64,000 bases of DNA, taken from Histophilus somni (lineage in GTDB: Bacteria > Pseudomonadota > Gammaproteobacteria > Enterobacterales > Pasteurellaceae). A program made the position numbers and the translations under genes. The notes under the pieces were generated by a model. It did no database searches. It had not been told where the DNA came from and saw only the letters and a list, made by a program, of their open reading frames with translations. The stretch lies in NCBI RefSeq assembly GCF_014202395.1, contig NZ_JACHGQ010000006.1, positions 86,913-150,912 on the forward strand, given 5' to 3'. Shown in pieces: positions 30,889 to 40,800 of this stretch (its first letter is position 1; each line of letters starts with the position of its first letter).

Positions 30889-32187
30889 ATGAAAAAATTT
30901 ATTTTACTCGGATTATTACTTTCTTTTTCTTCATCAAGCATTGCTGAGTTATCTGATTGGATTAAGCCGATTTCGGATATCTCCTCCGGAGATACTGCAT
31001 GGGTGATGATATCTGCAATCTTGGTTTTATTTATGACTATCCCAGGTTTGGCATTATTTTATGGGGGAATGGTTCGTAAAAAGAATGTGCTGTCGACAAT
31101 GGCACAAAGTTTTGCGGTAAGCGGTTTGATAGCCGTTATTTGGTTGTGTTTCGGTTATAGTCTTTCATTTACACCAAATAATGCTTTTATTGGCGGAATG
31201 GATCGTTTTTTTCTGCAAGGTTTAAATGTGTTTACTGAACAGAAAATGCTTACTGTTTATCCTGGAGCTGGAACGATTCCGGAATCTGTTTTTATGATTT
31301 TTCAAATGACCTTTGCCATTATTGCCGGAGCGATCATTACAGGTGCGACTGTAGAGCGTATGAAATTTTCGGCATTATTGTTATTTGTTGGATTATGGTC
31401 ACTTTTGATTTATGTTCCTACCGCACATTGGGTATGGGGAATAGGTGGTTGGTTAGTAAATGATGGGGTATTGGATTATGCCGGTGGTACCGTTATTCAT
31501 ATTAATGCAGGTGTAGCAGGATTAGTCGCTGCAATTGTCATTGGTAAACGGGTCGGTTACAGACATGAAGTGATGATGCCGCACAATTTAGTATTAACTC
31601 TTATAGGTACGGCAATGTTGCAGATTGGTTGGTTTGGGTTTAATGCGGGTTCGGCACTTGCTGCTGATGCAAGAGCGGGTATGGCATTAGCAACTACTCA
31701 GATTTCAGCCTCGGTCGGAGCATTAACTTGGATATTAGTCGAAGTATTTTGTAAACACAAGCCGTCTGCGTTGGGTTTGGCATCAGGAGCGGTAGCAGGG
31801 TTGGTTGGTATTACGCCCGCTGCTGGTTTTGTATCGGTACAAAGTGCTTTATTCATAGGTATGATAACAAGTGCGGTCTGTTTTGTCGGTGTAATGAAAC
31901 TCAAATATTGGTTTCGATACGATGATACGCTCGATGCGTTTGGTATTCACGGTTTAGGCGGGATTGTCGGAGCGGTGTTGACAGGCATATTCGTATCTCC
32001 TGATATTTCAGCCACCGAAACCACACTTTGGACACAAATTGAGAGTGTATTAATTACTATCATTTTTAGTGCCTCAGGTAGTTTTGTTTTATTAAAAATA
32101 ATTGACAAAACCGTAGGGTTACGAGTGGAGCGAGATGAAGAACGTCAAGGTTTGGATTTAAGTTGCCATGGTGAAAGAATAGAATAG
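30889..32187 (+). CDS. amt: Ammonium transporter (Amt/MEP/Rh family)
   Basis: 432 residues from the ATG at 30889 (MKKFILLGLLLSF); an in-frame TTG at 30859 was rejected. A cleavable signal peptide of about 19 residues (ending SSSIA) is followed by 11 membrane segments, as in E. coli AmtB. ALFYGGMVRKKNVLSTMAQ, the first pore His in GGTVIHINAG and the second in DAFGIHGLGGIVG are present. It conducts ammonium into the cell. No glnK PII gene is adjacent, which is unusual for amtB. A USS lies near 31870, and the gene ends at a USS hairpin. Confidence 0.93.
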   Translation: MKKFILLGLLLSFSSSSIAELSDWIKPISDISSGDTAWVMISAILVLFMTIPGLALFYGGMVRKKNVLSTMAQSFAVSGLIAVIWLCFGYSLSFTPNNAFIGGMDRFFLQGLNVFTEQKMLTVYPGAGTIPESVFMIFQMTFAIIAGAIITGATVERMKFSALLLFVGLWSLLIYVPTAHWVWGIGGWLVNDGVLDYAGGTVIHINAGVAGLVAAIVIGKRVGYRHEVMMPHNLVLTLIGTAMLQIGWFGFNAGSALAADARAGMALATTQISASVGALTWILVEVFCKHKPSALGLASGAVAGLVGITPAAGFVSVQSALFIGMITSAVCFVGVMKLKYWFRYDDTLDAFGIHGLGGIVGAVLTGIFVSPDISATETTLWTQIESVLITIIFSASGSFVLLKIIDKTVGLRVERDEERQGLDLSCHGERIE

Positions 32188-32195
32188 TTAAAAAA

Positions 32196-32228
32196 TGACC
32201 GCACTTTACGCTTTATAAAGTGCGGTCA
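32196..32228. terminator. USS-pair hairpin after amt
   Basis: TGACCGCACTTTA (32196-32208) and TAAAGTGCGGTCA (32216-32228) are a perfect 13-bp stem with a 7-nt loop, made of two inverted uptake signals. The T-run lies on the minus-strand side (ATTTTTTAA); such pairs commonly serve as terminators in this family. Confidence 0.8.
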
Positions 32229-33064
32229 GATTATAGTAGCTATATAGTTTGAAGATGAAATTCGAACACCTATTATTTGGCGTTAATTAAATAATTTTTC
32301 CCTCCAGTATCCAATTCATTCTTTTAACAATTGTGAGTTTATATTCAAAGAAATTGCTTGTATTTGTACTTAAATCGTGAAGTTAGTCGTTGATGGTTGT
32401 AGAAAAAATAAAAGTTACATTCTAAAAGAAGATCCAAAATTTAAACACGCAATAGATAGTTTTGAATGGACAGCTTAGCCTTGTGGTAGGGTGGATGCTT
32501 GCCCTCGTTCTCTGTTTTTTGCTATCAACCTATTTTCAGGTAAATACAGAGAACCCTTCTCGACTAGTTTGGATTTACCGAGTAATCAATAAGGGAATAT
32601 GCCTGAAAAAATGGTTCATTTCTTAATTGTTAGCATACTATTATCAAGCTGCATGAGTACTGCTATAAAATTTTAGGATAATTTAGGATAATACTGGGGG
32701 AACTCTCTCAAACAGAAGCCAAAATTTTTGATCAATGCCAAGAGGGGGTAATCAATTAAAAAGTAATAACAGATTTAACCATTAACTTTTAATTTACGGA
32801 GATATATGATAAACAGCGTGAACAATTCAATTTTTTAACGAACTAACCCATTCGTCAAATGTAATATCACTCAAATTAAGAATTTTGAAAAAGATTTTTC
32901 AATCAAAAGCCCTGAAGATTATAGAAATTATTTATGCTATTTAATAATAGCGGAGCTAGTGTTCATCATATGTATGGATTGCATAATTATGAGACATGTA
33001 GATTTTGAATGGAAAAAGGCATATTGGAGTATGAACAGGGAACTTTATATCGGTTATTATGATT
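32229..33064. other. 836-bp gene-free zone with coding debris beside tRNA-Gly
   Basis: No intact gene is found. In a single plus frame three protein-like blocks follow one another, each ended by a stop: 32377-32478 (VKLVVDGCRKNKSYILKEDP and onward to FEWTA), 32479-32592 (with LFSGKYREPFSTSLDLPSNQ) and 32599-32676 (lipoprotein-like signal). Further protein-like text follows to about 32950 in shifted frames. The zone lies directly on the 3' side of the minus-strand tRNA-Gly, the side where mobile elements usually integrate. I found no integrase remnant and no repeat of the tRNA end. Confidence 0.5.
32599..32945 (+). pseudogene. Decayed small lipoprotein gene
   Basis: An ATG at 32599 behind AAGGG opens MPEKMVHFLIVSILLSSCMS, a lipoprotein signal with lipobox LSSC, but stops after 25 codons. 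Protein-like sequence continues in another frame (ELSQTEAKIFDQCQEGVIN, then FTEIYDKQREQFNFLTN) with two TAA codons where CAA would fit, and back in the first frame as IKNFEKDFSIKSPEDYRNYL. A 10-bp direct repeat (TTTAGGATAA twice, from 32672) marks the first break. The parent family is not recognised. The pattern of stops and shifts indicates decay rather than three separate genes; this is an inference from translation alone. Confidence 0.35.
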
Positions 33065-33140
<76 letters not shown>

Positions 33141-33236
33141 TTATTCCTGAAGAACGGAGCGTATTATACAAATATTTTACTAAGAAGCAAGGTTAAAATT
33201 TAAAAAAAACGCAACCTTGCTTGATTATTGGTTGAA

Positions 33237-33791
33237 TTATTTGGTTGTTAAGTTAATAAAGGTATTCCTATAATGAGCTAATTCAGCAATGGATTCACGA
33301 ATATCATCTAACGCCAAATGTGTGTTCTTTTTTTCAAAGCTATTTAGAATTTCAGGTTTCCATCTTGATGCGAGTTCTTTTAGTGTGCTTACATCTAAAT
33401 GACGATAGTGAAAGTATTCAGCTAATTCAGGCATATAGTTGACTAAAAAACGTTTGTCTTGAGCTACACTGTTTCCACAAATAGGAGAAACACCTTTAGG
33501 AACCCATTTTTTTAGAAAATCCAAGGTTTGTAATTCTGCAGCCCGTTCTGTTAATTTGCTGTTTTTTACCCGTTCGATTAAGCCGTTAGATGTATGAGTT
33601 TTCACGCACCATTCATTCATGTTATTGAGAAGTTCGTTTGATTGATGAATGGCTAAAACAGGACCTTCAGCTAAAATATTGAGATCTTTATCTGTTACAA
33701 TTGTTGCGATTTCAATAATCCGTTCTTTATCAGGATCTAAGCCTGTCATTTCCAAATCAATCCAAATAAGATTTTGTTTATCTAATTGCAT
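33237..33791 (-). CDS. orn: Oligoribonuclease
   Basis: 184 residues (E. coli 181). DEDDh exonuclease: [20 protein letters not shown] at the start with Asp and Glu of motif [17 protein letters not shown] (motif II) and [14 protein letters not shown] (motif III). It degrades 2-5 nt RNA fragments to mononucleotides and is usually essential. It is divergent from rsgA with a 69-bp gap that holds a USS at about 33839, the same pairing as in E. coli. Confidence 0.96.
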   Translation of the reverse strand: MQLDKQNLIWIDLEMTGLDPDKERIIEIATIVTDKDLNILAEGPVLAIHQSNELLNNMNEWCVKTHTSNGLIERVKNSKLTERAAELQTLDFLKKWVPKGVSPICGNSVAQDKRFLVNYMPELAEYFHYRHLDVSTLKELASRWKPEILNSFEKKNTHLALDDIRESIAELAHYRNTFINLTTK

Positions 33792-33860
33792 AATAAGAGT
33801 ATCCTATACAAAATTTCTTATATTCTAACTGAAAAATGACCGCACTTTAAGGATTTCTCT

Positions 33861-34913
33861 TTGAGCAAACGTAAATTAACCCAAAATCAACAACGTCGAA
33901 TTCAATCTAATAATGCAAAAACATTACATCGTAATCAACATCGGCACAAATCAGATATTGATTGGCAAGATGATATGCTTGGTGATTTTCAAGATGGAAC
34001 GGTTGTGACAAGATATGCTGTTCATGCTGATGTAGAAAATGAACAAGGTGAAATTGTTCGTTGTAATTTACGCCGTACATTGAAAAGTGTCGTTGTGGGC
34101 GATCGTGTTGTTTGGCGTAAAGGAAAGACACAACTACAAGGTGTAAGAGGGGTCATTGAAGCGGTTCAACCACGACATAATCAGATTGTACGCCCAGATT
34201 ATTATGATGGCTTAAAATCGATTGCGGCTAATATTGATCGAATTATTATTGTTTCCGCCGTATTACCAAATTTATCTCTCAATATTATTGATCGTTATTT
34301 AGTTGTTTGTGAAAGTTCGAATATTCCTGCCGTTATTGTTGTAAATAAAGCAGATTTATTGAGTAGTGAAGCTCGAACAGAAGTTAGCTTACAACTCGAA
34401 ATTTATCAGAAAATAGGTTATGAAACGTTATTAATCTCTGCCAAGAGCGGTGAAAATATGGATAAGCTAACCGCACTTTTGTCTGAGGGAACGTCTATTT
34501 TTGTTGGGCAATCAGGTGTGGGTAAATCAAGTTTAATTAATTATATTTTGCCTGAAGTGAATGCACAAACTGGTAAGCTCAGTCAAGTATCTGGTCTAGG
34601 TCAGCATACCACAACATCTTCTCGTCTATATCACTTATCACAAGGAGGAAATTTGATAGATTCTCCCGGTATTAGAGAGTTTGGTTTGTGGCATTTAGAG
34701 CGAGATCAAATCACGAACGGTTACCGAGAATTTCAGTATTTTTTGGGAACTTGTAAGTTTCGAGACTGTAAACATTTGCATGATCCGGGGTGTGCTATTC
34801 AGCTTGCAGTGAAAGAAGGAAAAATCGATCCTTTACGTTTTGAAAATTATCATAGACTAATTACAAGTTTGTCCGAAACTAAATCTCAACGGCATTTTAT
34901 ATCGGCGAATTAA
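33861..34913 (+). CDS. rsgA: Ribosome small-subunit GTPase RsgA
   Basis: 350 residues beginning with a TTG start at 33861 ([13 protein letters not shown]), supported by AAGGA at 33849-33853 and by the family N-terminus; no ATG fits. The circularly permuted GTPase has an OB domain first, then G4 VNKAD at about 161-165, G1 GQSGVGKS at 216-223, G3 DSPG near 268, and the zinc-binding [14 protein letters not shown]. It matures and checks 30S subunits. A USS occurs at about 34471. Confidence 0.96.
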   Translation: MSKRKLTQNQQRRIQSNNAKTLHRNQHRHKSDIDWQDDMLGDFQDGTVVTRYAVHADVENEQGEIVRCNLRRTLKSVVVGDRVVWRKGKTQLQGVRGVIEAVQPRHNQIVRPDYYDGLKSIAANIDRIIIVSAVLPNLSLNIIDRYLVVCESSNIPAVIVVNKADLLSSEARTEVSLQLEIYQKIGYETLLISAKSGENMDKLTALLSEGTSIFVGQSGVGKSSLINYILPEVNAQTGKLSQVSGLGQHTTTSSRLYHLSQGGNLIDSPGIREFGLWHLERDQITNGYREFQYFLGTCKFRDCKHLHDPGCAIQLAVKEGKIDPLRFENYHRLITSLSETKSQRHFISAN

Positions 34914-34958
34914 GTTAAAGAAGATATTTTGTATACTTAATAAACAACTTGGAGCTTT

Positions 34959-34980
34959 TTTTGTGATGTAGTTCAAATTT
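34959..34980. promoter_or_regulatory. CRP-like box before ptsH
   Basis: TTTTGTGATGTAGTTCAAATTT matches the 22-bp CRP consensus at 16 positions, with an intact TGTGA half and TCAAA for TCACA. It lies 156 bp before the ptsH start. CRP control of the pts operon is established in E. coli. CTAACG (35069-35074) and CGTTAG (35089-35094) form a further small hairpin in the same spacer. Confidence 0.55.
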
Positions 34981-35135
34981 TAATGTGGTTTACCTTGATT
35001 ATTCTGATTTGAAACTTGATACTATGCGTCCGATTTATTTTTTTATTTAAAATAAATATGAACTGACACTAACGAATTGTTTTTGAAGCGTTAGGATACT
35101 ACATGTAGAATGATTTAAATTAAGAGGATACAGTT

Positions 35136-35393
35136 ATGTACTCAAAAGATGTTGAAATTACTGCACCAAATGGTTTACACACTCGTCCAGCTGCACAGTT
35201 TGTAAAAGAAGCCAAAGCGTTCGTTTCTGATATTACAGTAACTTCAGCGGGCAAAAGTGCTAGTGCAAAGAGTCTATTTAAGTTACAAACCTTGGGATTG
35301 ACTCAAGGTACAGTTATTACGATTTCTGCTGATGGTGAAGATGAACAAAAAGCGGTTGAACACTTAGTTGCATTAATTCCTACTCTAGAATAA
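35136..35393 (+). CDS. ptsH: Phosphocarrier protein HPr
   Basis: 85 residues, same as E. coli. His15 in NGLHTRPAA is the phosphorylated residue and Ser46 in [12 protein letters not shown] the regulatory serine position. It carries phosphate from enzyme I to the sugar-specific IIA domains in the cytoplasm. AGAGGA precedes the ATG. It heads ptsH-ptsI-crr and is followed by a hairpin that may raise HPr over enzyme I. Confidence 0.97.
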   Translation: MYSKDVEITAPNGLHTRPAAQFVKEAKAFVSDITVTSAGKSASAKSLFKLQTLGLTQGTVITISADGEDEQKAVEHLVALIPTLE

Positions 35394-35405
35394 TCAATAT
35401 ATTTA

Positions 35406-35450
35406 TTAGCCATAACTTAATGTTTTCATAAATAATAAGTTTATGGCTAT
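35406..35450 (+). terminator. Hairpin between ptsH and ptsI
   Basis: TTAGCCATAACTTA (35406-35419) pairs with TAAGTTTATGGCTA (35436-35449) with one bulge. It probably acts as an attenuator or RNA-stabilising stem that makes ptsH mRNA more abundant than ptsI. Confidence 0.65.
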
Positions 35451-35497
35451 TGTGTTATTTAGCGTATTGTAATTTAAAATTATTTTGGAAGGTTAAT

Positions 35498-37225
35498 ATG
35501 ATTTCAGGTATTACAGCATCACCAGGTATTGTATTTGGTAAGGCACTGGTGCTTAAAGAAGAAAAGATTGTTCTTGATACGCAAAAAATAAAAGATGAGC
35601 AAATAGACATTGAAGTTGCTCGTTTTTATAGCGGGCGTACGGCAGCTATAGAGCAATTGATTGCGATTAAAGATTGTGCTTTAGTCTCTTTAGGTGAGGA
35701 AAAAGCTGCAATTTTTGAAGGACATTTAATGATCCTTGAAGATGAAGAACTGGAAGAAGAAATTTTAGATTACTTACGTTCAAATAAGGTCAATGCAGGC
35801 GTTGCTGCAAGTAAGATTATTGATCAACAAGTTGCTATGTTGTCTGAAATTGACGATGAATACCTACAAGAGCGTGCCGGAGACATTCGTGATATTGGTA
35901 ATCGTTTGATTAAAAATATTTTAGGTATGAAAATCGTTGATTTAGGGGATATTAATGAAGAGGCTATTTTGGTTGCTTATGATTTAACCCCTTCTGAAAC
36001 AGCACAATTAAATTTGGATAAAGTATTAGGCTTCATTACAGACATTGGTGGGCGAACATCACATACTTCTATTATGGCTCGTTCTCTTGAATTGCCGGCT
36101 ATTGTAGGAACCAATGATATCACTTCAAAAGTCAATACCGGTGATTATCTCGTTCTTGATGCGGTTAATAATGCGATTTATGTTAATCCGACACAAGAAG
36201 AAATTGAGCGTTTGAAAGCTTTAGAACGACAATTAGCCGAAGAAAAAGCGGAATTAGCTAAATTGAAAGATTTGCCAGCATTGACTTTAGACGGACATCA
36301 AGTAGATGTGGTAGCTAATATTGGCACTATTCGTGATTGTGAGGGGGCTGATCGTAATGGTGCTGAAGGCGTCGGATTATATCGGACAGAATTCTTATTT
36401 ATGGATCGTGATCAGTTACCAACAGAAGAAGAACAATTTATTGCTTATAAAGAAGTTGTTGAAGCAATGAATGGTCGTTTAGTTGTGTTACGTACAATGG
36501 ATATTGGTGGAGATAAAGATTTACCGTATTTGAATTTACCTAAAGAAATGAATCCTTTCTTAGGGTGGCGTGCGATTCGAATTGGTATGGATCGTCGTGA
36601 AATTTTACATGCTCAATTACGTGCAGTATTGCGTGCGTCAGCTTTTGGTAAATTAGCTGTTATGTTCCCGATGATTATTTCTGTTGAAGAAATTCGAGAA
36701 TTGAAATCTGTGATTGAAAGTTTGAAACAAGAATTACGTGATGAGGGTAAGGCTTTTGATGAGAATCTTCAAGTTGGGGTAATGGTTGAAACACCGGCGG
36801 CAGCAATAAATGCAAAATTTTTAGCAAAAGAAGTCGATTTTTTTAGTATCGGGACGAATGATTTAACCCAATATACTTTAGCGGTTGATCGTGGGAATGA
36901 ATTAATTTCACATTTATACAATCCGATGACACCGGCTGTATTAAACTTAATTAAGCATGTGATAGATGCATCTCATGAGGAAGGTAAATGGACTGGAATG
37001 TGCGGTGAGTTAGCAGGCGATGAAAATGCCACATTGTTATTGTTAGGTATGGGATTAGATGAATTTAGTATGAGTGCAATTTCGATACCTCGTATTAAAA
37101 AATTGATTCGCAATGTGAATTATCAGGATGCTAAATTACTTGCTGAGCAAGCATTACAGCAACCAACTGCGGCAGGTATTTTGAGCTTAGTTAATGATTT
37201 TTTAGTGGAAAAAGCACTTAATTAA
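35498..37225 (+). CDS. ptsI: Phosphoenolpyruvate--protein phosphotransferase (enzyme I)
   Basis: 575 residues from the ATG at 35498 ([15 protein letters not shown]), chosen for the excellent GGAAGG at 35487-35492; a longer in-frame TTG start was rejected. Active His189 in [13 protein letters not shown], the PEP-binding domain with [14 protein letters not shown] and VMVETPAA, and the conserved cysteine in [10 protein letters not shown]. It starts PTS phosphotransfer from PEP to HPr. Confidence 0.97.
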   Translation: MISGITASPGIVFGKALVLKEEKIVLDTQKIKDEQIDIEVARFYSGRTAAIEQLIAIKDCALVSLGEEKAAIFEGHLMILEDEELEEEILDYLRSNKVNAGVAASKIIDQQVAMLSEIDDEYLQERAGDIRDIGNRLIKNILGMKIVDLGDINEEAILVAYDLTPSETAQLNLDKVLGFITDIGGRTSHTSIMARSLELPAIVGTNDITSKVNTGDYLVLDAVNNAIYVNPTQEEIERLKALERQLAEEKAELAKLKDLPALTLDGHQVDVVANIGTIRDCEGADRNGAEGVGLYRTEFLFMDRDQLPTEEEQFIAYKEVVEAMNGRLVVLRTMDIGGDKDLPYLNLPKEMNPFLGWRAIRIGMDRREILHAQLRAVLRASAFGKLAVMFPMIISVEEIRELKSVIESLKQELRDEGKAFDENLQVGVMVETPAAAINAKFLAKEVDFFSIGTNDLTQYTLAVDRGNELISHLYNPMTPAVLNLIKHVIDASHEEGKWTGMCGELAGDENATLLLLGMGLDEFSMSAISIPRIKKLIRNVNYQDAKLLAEQALQQPTAAGILSLVNDFLVEKALN

Positions 37226-37287
37226 TATCATTTGATAAAAAATTACGCTAGAATAGTGCAATTATTCATGAGTAGGAGAAAGTTTAA

Positions 37288-37788
37288 ATGGCTTTTTTTG
37301 ATAAATTATTTGGTTCAAAGGAAAGCAAATCTATTGATGTTGAAATTTATGCACCTATATCAGGTACAATTGTAAATATTGAGGATGTACCGGATGTGGT
37401 TTTCTCTGAGAAAATAGTAGGTGATGGCATAGCAATTCGTCCTACGGGGAATAAGATTGTTGCACCTGTAGATGGAGTAATCGGTAGAATATTTGAAACT
37501 AACCATGCATTTTCAATAGAGTCCAAAGATGGCGTTGAGTTATTTGTTCACTTTGGTATTGATACAGTAGAATTGAAAGGTGAAGGTTTTACTCGTATTG
37601 TTCAGGAAGGTCAACAAGTAAAACGTGGTGAAACAATTATTGAATTTGATTTGGCTTCGTTGGAAGCAAAGGCAAAATCAGTATTAACTCCGCTGGTAAT
37701 TTCAAATATGGATGAAATTAATAGTATGGATAAAATGTCTGGCGAGGTCGTGGCTGGCGAGTCAGTTGTACTCTTGTTGAAAAAATAA
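37288..37788 (+). CDS. crr: PTS glucose-specific enzyme IIA (IIA-Glc)
   Basis: 166 residues. Phospho-acceptor His88 in [10 protein letters not shown] and the partner His73 in [10 protein letters not shown]; the N-terminal [10 protein letters not shown] is the membrane-binding amphipathic helix of IIA-Glc. It passes phosphate to sugar permeases and, in relatives, stimulates adenylate cyclase, which fits the CRP boxes in this window. AGGAG lies before the ATG. A terminator follows. Confidence 0.96.
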   Translation: MAFFDKLFGSKESKSIDVEIYAPISGTIVNIEDVPDVVFSEKIVGDGIAIRPTGNKIVAPVDGVIGRIFETNHAFSIESKDGVELFVHFGIDTVELKGEGFTRIVQEGQQVKRGETIIEFDLASLEAKAKSVLTPLVISNMDEINSMDKMSGEVVAGESVVLLLKK

Positions 37789-37803
37789 TGAATAGTGTTA
37801 TTT

Positions 37804-37837
37804 AAAACGGATTGGTAGTGGCTAATCCGTTTTTTTA
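37804..37837 (+). terminator. Terminator of the pts operon
   Basis: AAAACGGATT (37804-37813) and AATCCGTTTT (37824-37833) form a 10-bp stem with the T-run continuing to 37837. Confidence 0.92.
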
Positions 37838-37865
37838 TATCAATAAATTTTTAAGGAAGAACAGC

Positions 37866-37961
37866 ATGTGTTTTTTCTATTTTCATATAAAAACTACTAT
37901 CTTTATTTCAAAAAATCTAATAACATTTACGAAATTTGTTAAGATTTGTGGCGTAAACTAG
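37866..37961 (+). CDS. Possible 31-codon leader peptide upstream of aceE
   Basis: An ATG at 37866 stands 6 nt after AAGGAAG (37853-37859) and opens 31 codons (MCFFYFHIKTTIFISKNLIT, then TFTK up to a TAG at 37959). It is hydrophobic and basic with many Phe and Ile residues. It lies 121 bp before aceE and after the crr terminator. Nothing is recognised; the good ribosome site is the only support, and chance is quite possible. Confidence 0.2.
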   Translation: MCFFYFHIKTTIFISKNLITFTKFVKICGVN

Positions 37962-38082
37962 ATTTGATTAGTTTCGTTGTGAGTTTTGCTAACATTATCA
38001 GAATTTTAGTTATCAATCCGTTGTTTAATTTAGTGTTATAAATTAAACGTACCTTTTAACTTAACACAATAAGGAAAAGACT

Positions 38083-40746
38083 ATGTCAGATATATTGAAA
38101 AATGACGTAGATCCGGTCGAAACCAATGATTGGTTATTAGCGATCGATTCAGTAATTCGTGAAGAAGGTATTGAGCGTGCTCAATATATTATAGAACAAT
38201 TGATGCAACATGCCCGTGCAAATTCTGTGTCATTACCAACGGGTGTAAGCACAGATTACATTAACACAATTCCTCCATCAGAAGAGCCTAATTACCCTGG
38301 TAATTTAGACTTGGAGCGTCGTATTCGTAGTGCAATTCGTTGGAATTCGATAATGATGGTATTGCGTGCTTCGAAAAAAGATTTGGATTTAGGTGGACAT
38401 ATGTCTTCTTTCCAATCTTCAGCAACTATTTATGAAGTTTGTTTTAACCATTTCTTTAAAGCTCGTACAGAAAAAAATGGTGGTGATTTAGTTTTTTTCC
38501 AAGGTCATATTTCTCCGGGAATTTATGCCCGTGCATTCTTAGAAGGTCGTGTAACAGAAGAGCAATTAGATAATTTCCGTCAAGAAGTTGAAGGCAAAGG
38601 GTTACCTTCTTATCCACACCCTAAATTAATGCCTGAATTCTGGCAATTTCCAACTGTATCAATGGGACTTGGACCATTGAATGCAATCTATCAGGCACGT
38701 TTCTTAAAATATTTACATAATCGTGGCTTGAAAGACACTTCAGAGCAAACTGTTTATGCGTTTTTGGGCGATGGTGAGATGGATGAAGTAGAATCTCGTG
38801 GTGCAATTGCGTTTGCTGCTCGTGAGAAATTAGATAACTTAGTTTTTGTTATCAACTGTAACTTACAACGTTTAGACGGTCCGGTAACCGGTAACGGTAA
38901 AATCATTCAAGAACTTGAAGCTCAATTCAATGGTTCTGGTTGGGAAGTTATTAAAGTTATTTGGGGACGCCGTTGGGATCGTTTATTACAACGTGATACA
39001 TCAGGTAAATTATTACAATTAATGATGGAAGTTGTTGATGGCGATTATCAAACTTTCAAATCTAAAGATGGTGCTTATGTTCGTAAACACTTCTTTGGTC
39101 GTTATCCTGAAACAGAAGCATTAGTTGCGGAAATGACAGACGATGAAATTTTTGCACTTAATCGTGGTGGACATGATCCATTAAAAGTATTTGCAGCATT
39201 TAATAAAGCAAAACAAGTTAAAGATAAACCGGTTGTATTGTTGGTTAAAACAATCAAAGGTTATGGCATGGGAGAAGCAGCCGAAGGTCGTAATATAGCT
39301 CATCAAGTGAAAAAAATGGATATGTCAGGCGTTAAGCATGTACGAGATCGTTTCAATGTTCCGGTATCTGATGCAGAAATTGATAACTTACCTTATGTTA
39401 AATTTGCAGAAGGAACAGAAGAATATAAATATCTTCATGAACGTCGTCAAGCATTGAACGGTTATTTACCGACTCGTTTACCTCGCTTTACACAACAAAT
39501 GGATGTTCCTGCATTAGAAGAATTTGCACAATTATTTGAAGAACAAAGTCGTCCTATTTCCACTACAATGGCATTTGTTCGTTCATTGAATGTATTACTG
39601 AAAAATAAATCTGTAGGTAAACATATTGTTCCGATTATTGCCGATGAAGCCCGCACTTTTGGTATGGAAGGTTTGTTCCGTCAAATCGGTATTTATAACC
39701 CGCATGGACAAAATTATACTCCGCAAGATCGTGAACAGGTATCTTACTATCGTGAAGCAATTGATGGACAAGTATTGCAAGAAGGTATCAATGAACAAGG
39801 TGCAACAGCATCTTGGTTGGCTGCAGCAACGTCATATTCAACAAATGATATGCCAATGATTCCATTCTTTGTGTATTATTCTATTTTTGGTTTCCAACGT
39901 GTAGGTGATTTAATGTGGTTAGCAGGCGATCAACGTGCTCGTGGGTTCATGATTGGTGGTACTTCGGGACGTACAACCTTAAATGGTGAGGGATTACAAC
40001 ATGAAGATGGTCATAGCCATATTCAATCTTCTATTGTTCCAAATTGTATTTCTTATGATCCTGCTTTTGCTTACGAAGTCGCTGTCATTATACAAGATGG
40101 TGTGCGTCGTATGTATGGGCCTGAACAAGAAGATGTGTATTACTATATCACCACACTGAATGAAACTTATGATCAACCTGCAATGCCTAAAGGTGCAGAA
40201 GAAGGTATTCGTAAAGGTATCTATAAATTTGAAACAGTAACTGGTCAAGGCAAAGGTAAGGTTCAGTTATTAGGTTCAGGGTCAATTTTACGTCATGTTC
40301 GTGAAGCGGCTAAATTACTTGCTGACGATTTCGGCGTTACATCTGATGTGTACAGTGTTACTTCATTTACTGAGCTTGCTCGTGATGGTGCGAATGCGGA
40401 TCGTTGGAACTTATTACATCCAAAAGAAGAAGCTAAAGTACCTTATATTGCTCAAGTAATGAATGACGCTCCGGCAATTGCTTCAACAGATTATGTTAAA
40501 CTATTTGCAGAACAGGTTCGTCCATATATACCTGCACAAAGTTATCGTGTATTAGGTACTGATGGTTTTGGTCGTTCAGATAGTCGTGAAAATTTACGTA
40601 AACATTTCGAAGTAAATGCACATTATGTTGTTATTGCTGCGTTAACCGAGTTGGCACAGCAAGGTACTATCAGCAAAGATGTAGTTGCTCAAGCAATTAG
40701 TAAATATGGTATTGATGCAGATAAAATCAATCCTTTATATGCATAA
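38083..40746 (+). CDS. aceE: Pyruvate dehydrogenase E1 component, homodimeric
   Basis: 887 residues, identical in length to E. coli AceE. The thiamine diphosphate motif GDGEMDEVESRGAIAFA, the NCNLQRLDGPV region, and the C-terminal transketolase-like part (LRKHFEVNAHYVVIAAL) are intact. It decarboxylates pyruvate and transfers the acetyl group to lipoyl-AceF. AAGGA lies before the ATG. It is first of aceE-aceF-lpdA. No pdhR gene precedes it and I see no clear PdhR operator in the 245-bp spacer. Confidence 0.97.
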   Translation: MSDILKNDVDPVETNDWLLAIDSVIREEGIERAQYIIEQLMQHARANSVSLPTGVSTDYINTIPPSEEPNYPGNLDLERRIRSAIRWNSIMMVLRASKKDLDLGGHMSSFQSSATIYEVCFNHFFKARTEKNGGDLVFFQGHISPGIYARAFLEGRVTEEQLDNFRQEVEGKGLPSYPHPKLMPEFWQFPTVSMGLGPLNAIYQARFLKYLHNRGLKDTSEQTVYAFLGDGEMDEVESRGAIAFAAREKLDNLVFVINCNLQRLDGPVTGNGKIIQELEAQFNGSGWEVIKVIWGRRWDRLLQRDTSGKLLQLMMEVVDGDYQTFKSKDGAYVRKHFFGRYPETEALVAEMTDDEIFALNRGGHDPLKVFAAFNKAKQVKDKPVVLLVKTIKGYGMGEAAEGRNIAHQVKKMDMSGVKHVRDRFNVPVSDAEIDNLPYVKFAEGTEEYKYLHERRQALNGYLPTRLPRFTQQMDVPALEEFAQLFEEQSRPISTTMAFVRSLNVLLKNKSVGKHIVPIIADEARTFGMEGLFRQIGIYNPHGQNYTPQDREQVSYYREAIDGQVLQEGINEQGATASWLAAATSYSTNDMPMIPFFVYYSIFGFQRVGDLMWLAGDQRARGFMIGGTSGRTTLNGEGLQHEDGHSHIQSSIVPNCISYDPAFAYEVAVIIQDGVRRMYGPEQEDVYYYITTLNETYDQPAMPKGAEEGIRKGIYKFETVTGQGKGKVQLLGSGSILRHVREAAKLLADDFGVTSDVYSVTSFTELARDGANADRWNLLHPKEEAKVPYIAQVMNDAPAIASTDYVKLFAEQVRPYIPAQSYRVLGTDGFGRSDSRENLRKHFEVNAHYVVIAALTELAQQGTISKDVVAQAISKYGIDADKINPLYA

Positions 40747-40800
40747 TCAATATTTGAACTGAGCGGATATAATCCGCTCATAAAAAAAGGATAAGATAAA

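Noticed and set aside
37962..38082. PdhR operator before aceE
   Set aside because: No convincing inverted ATTGGT/ACCAAT pair was found and no pdhR gene is adjacent.
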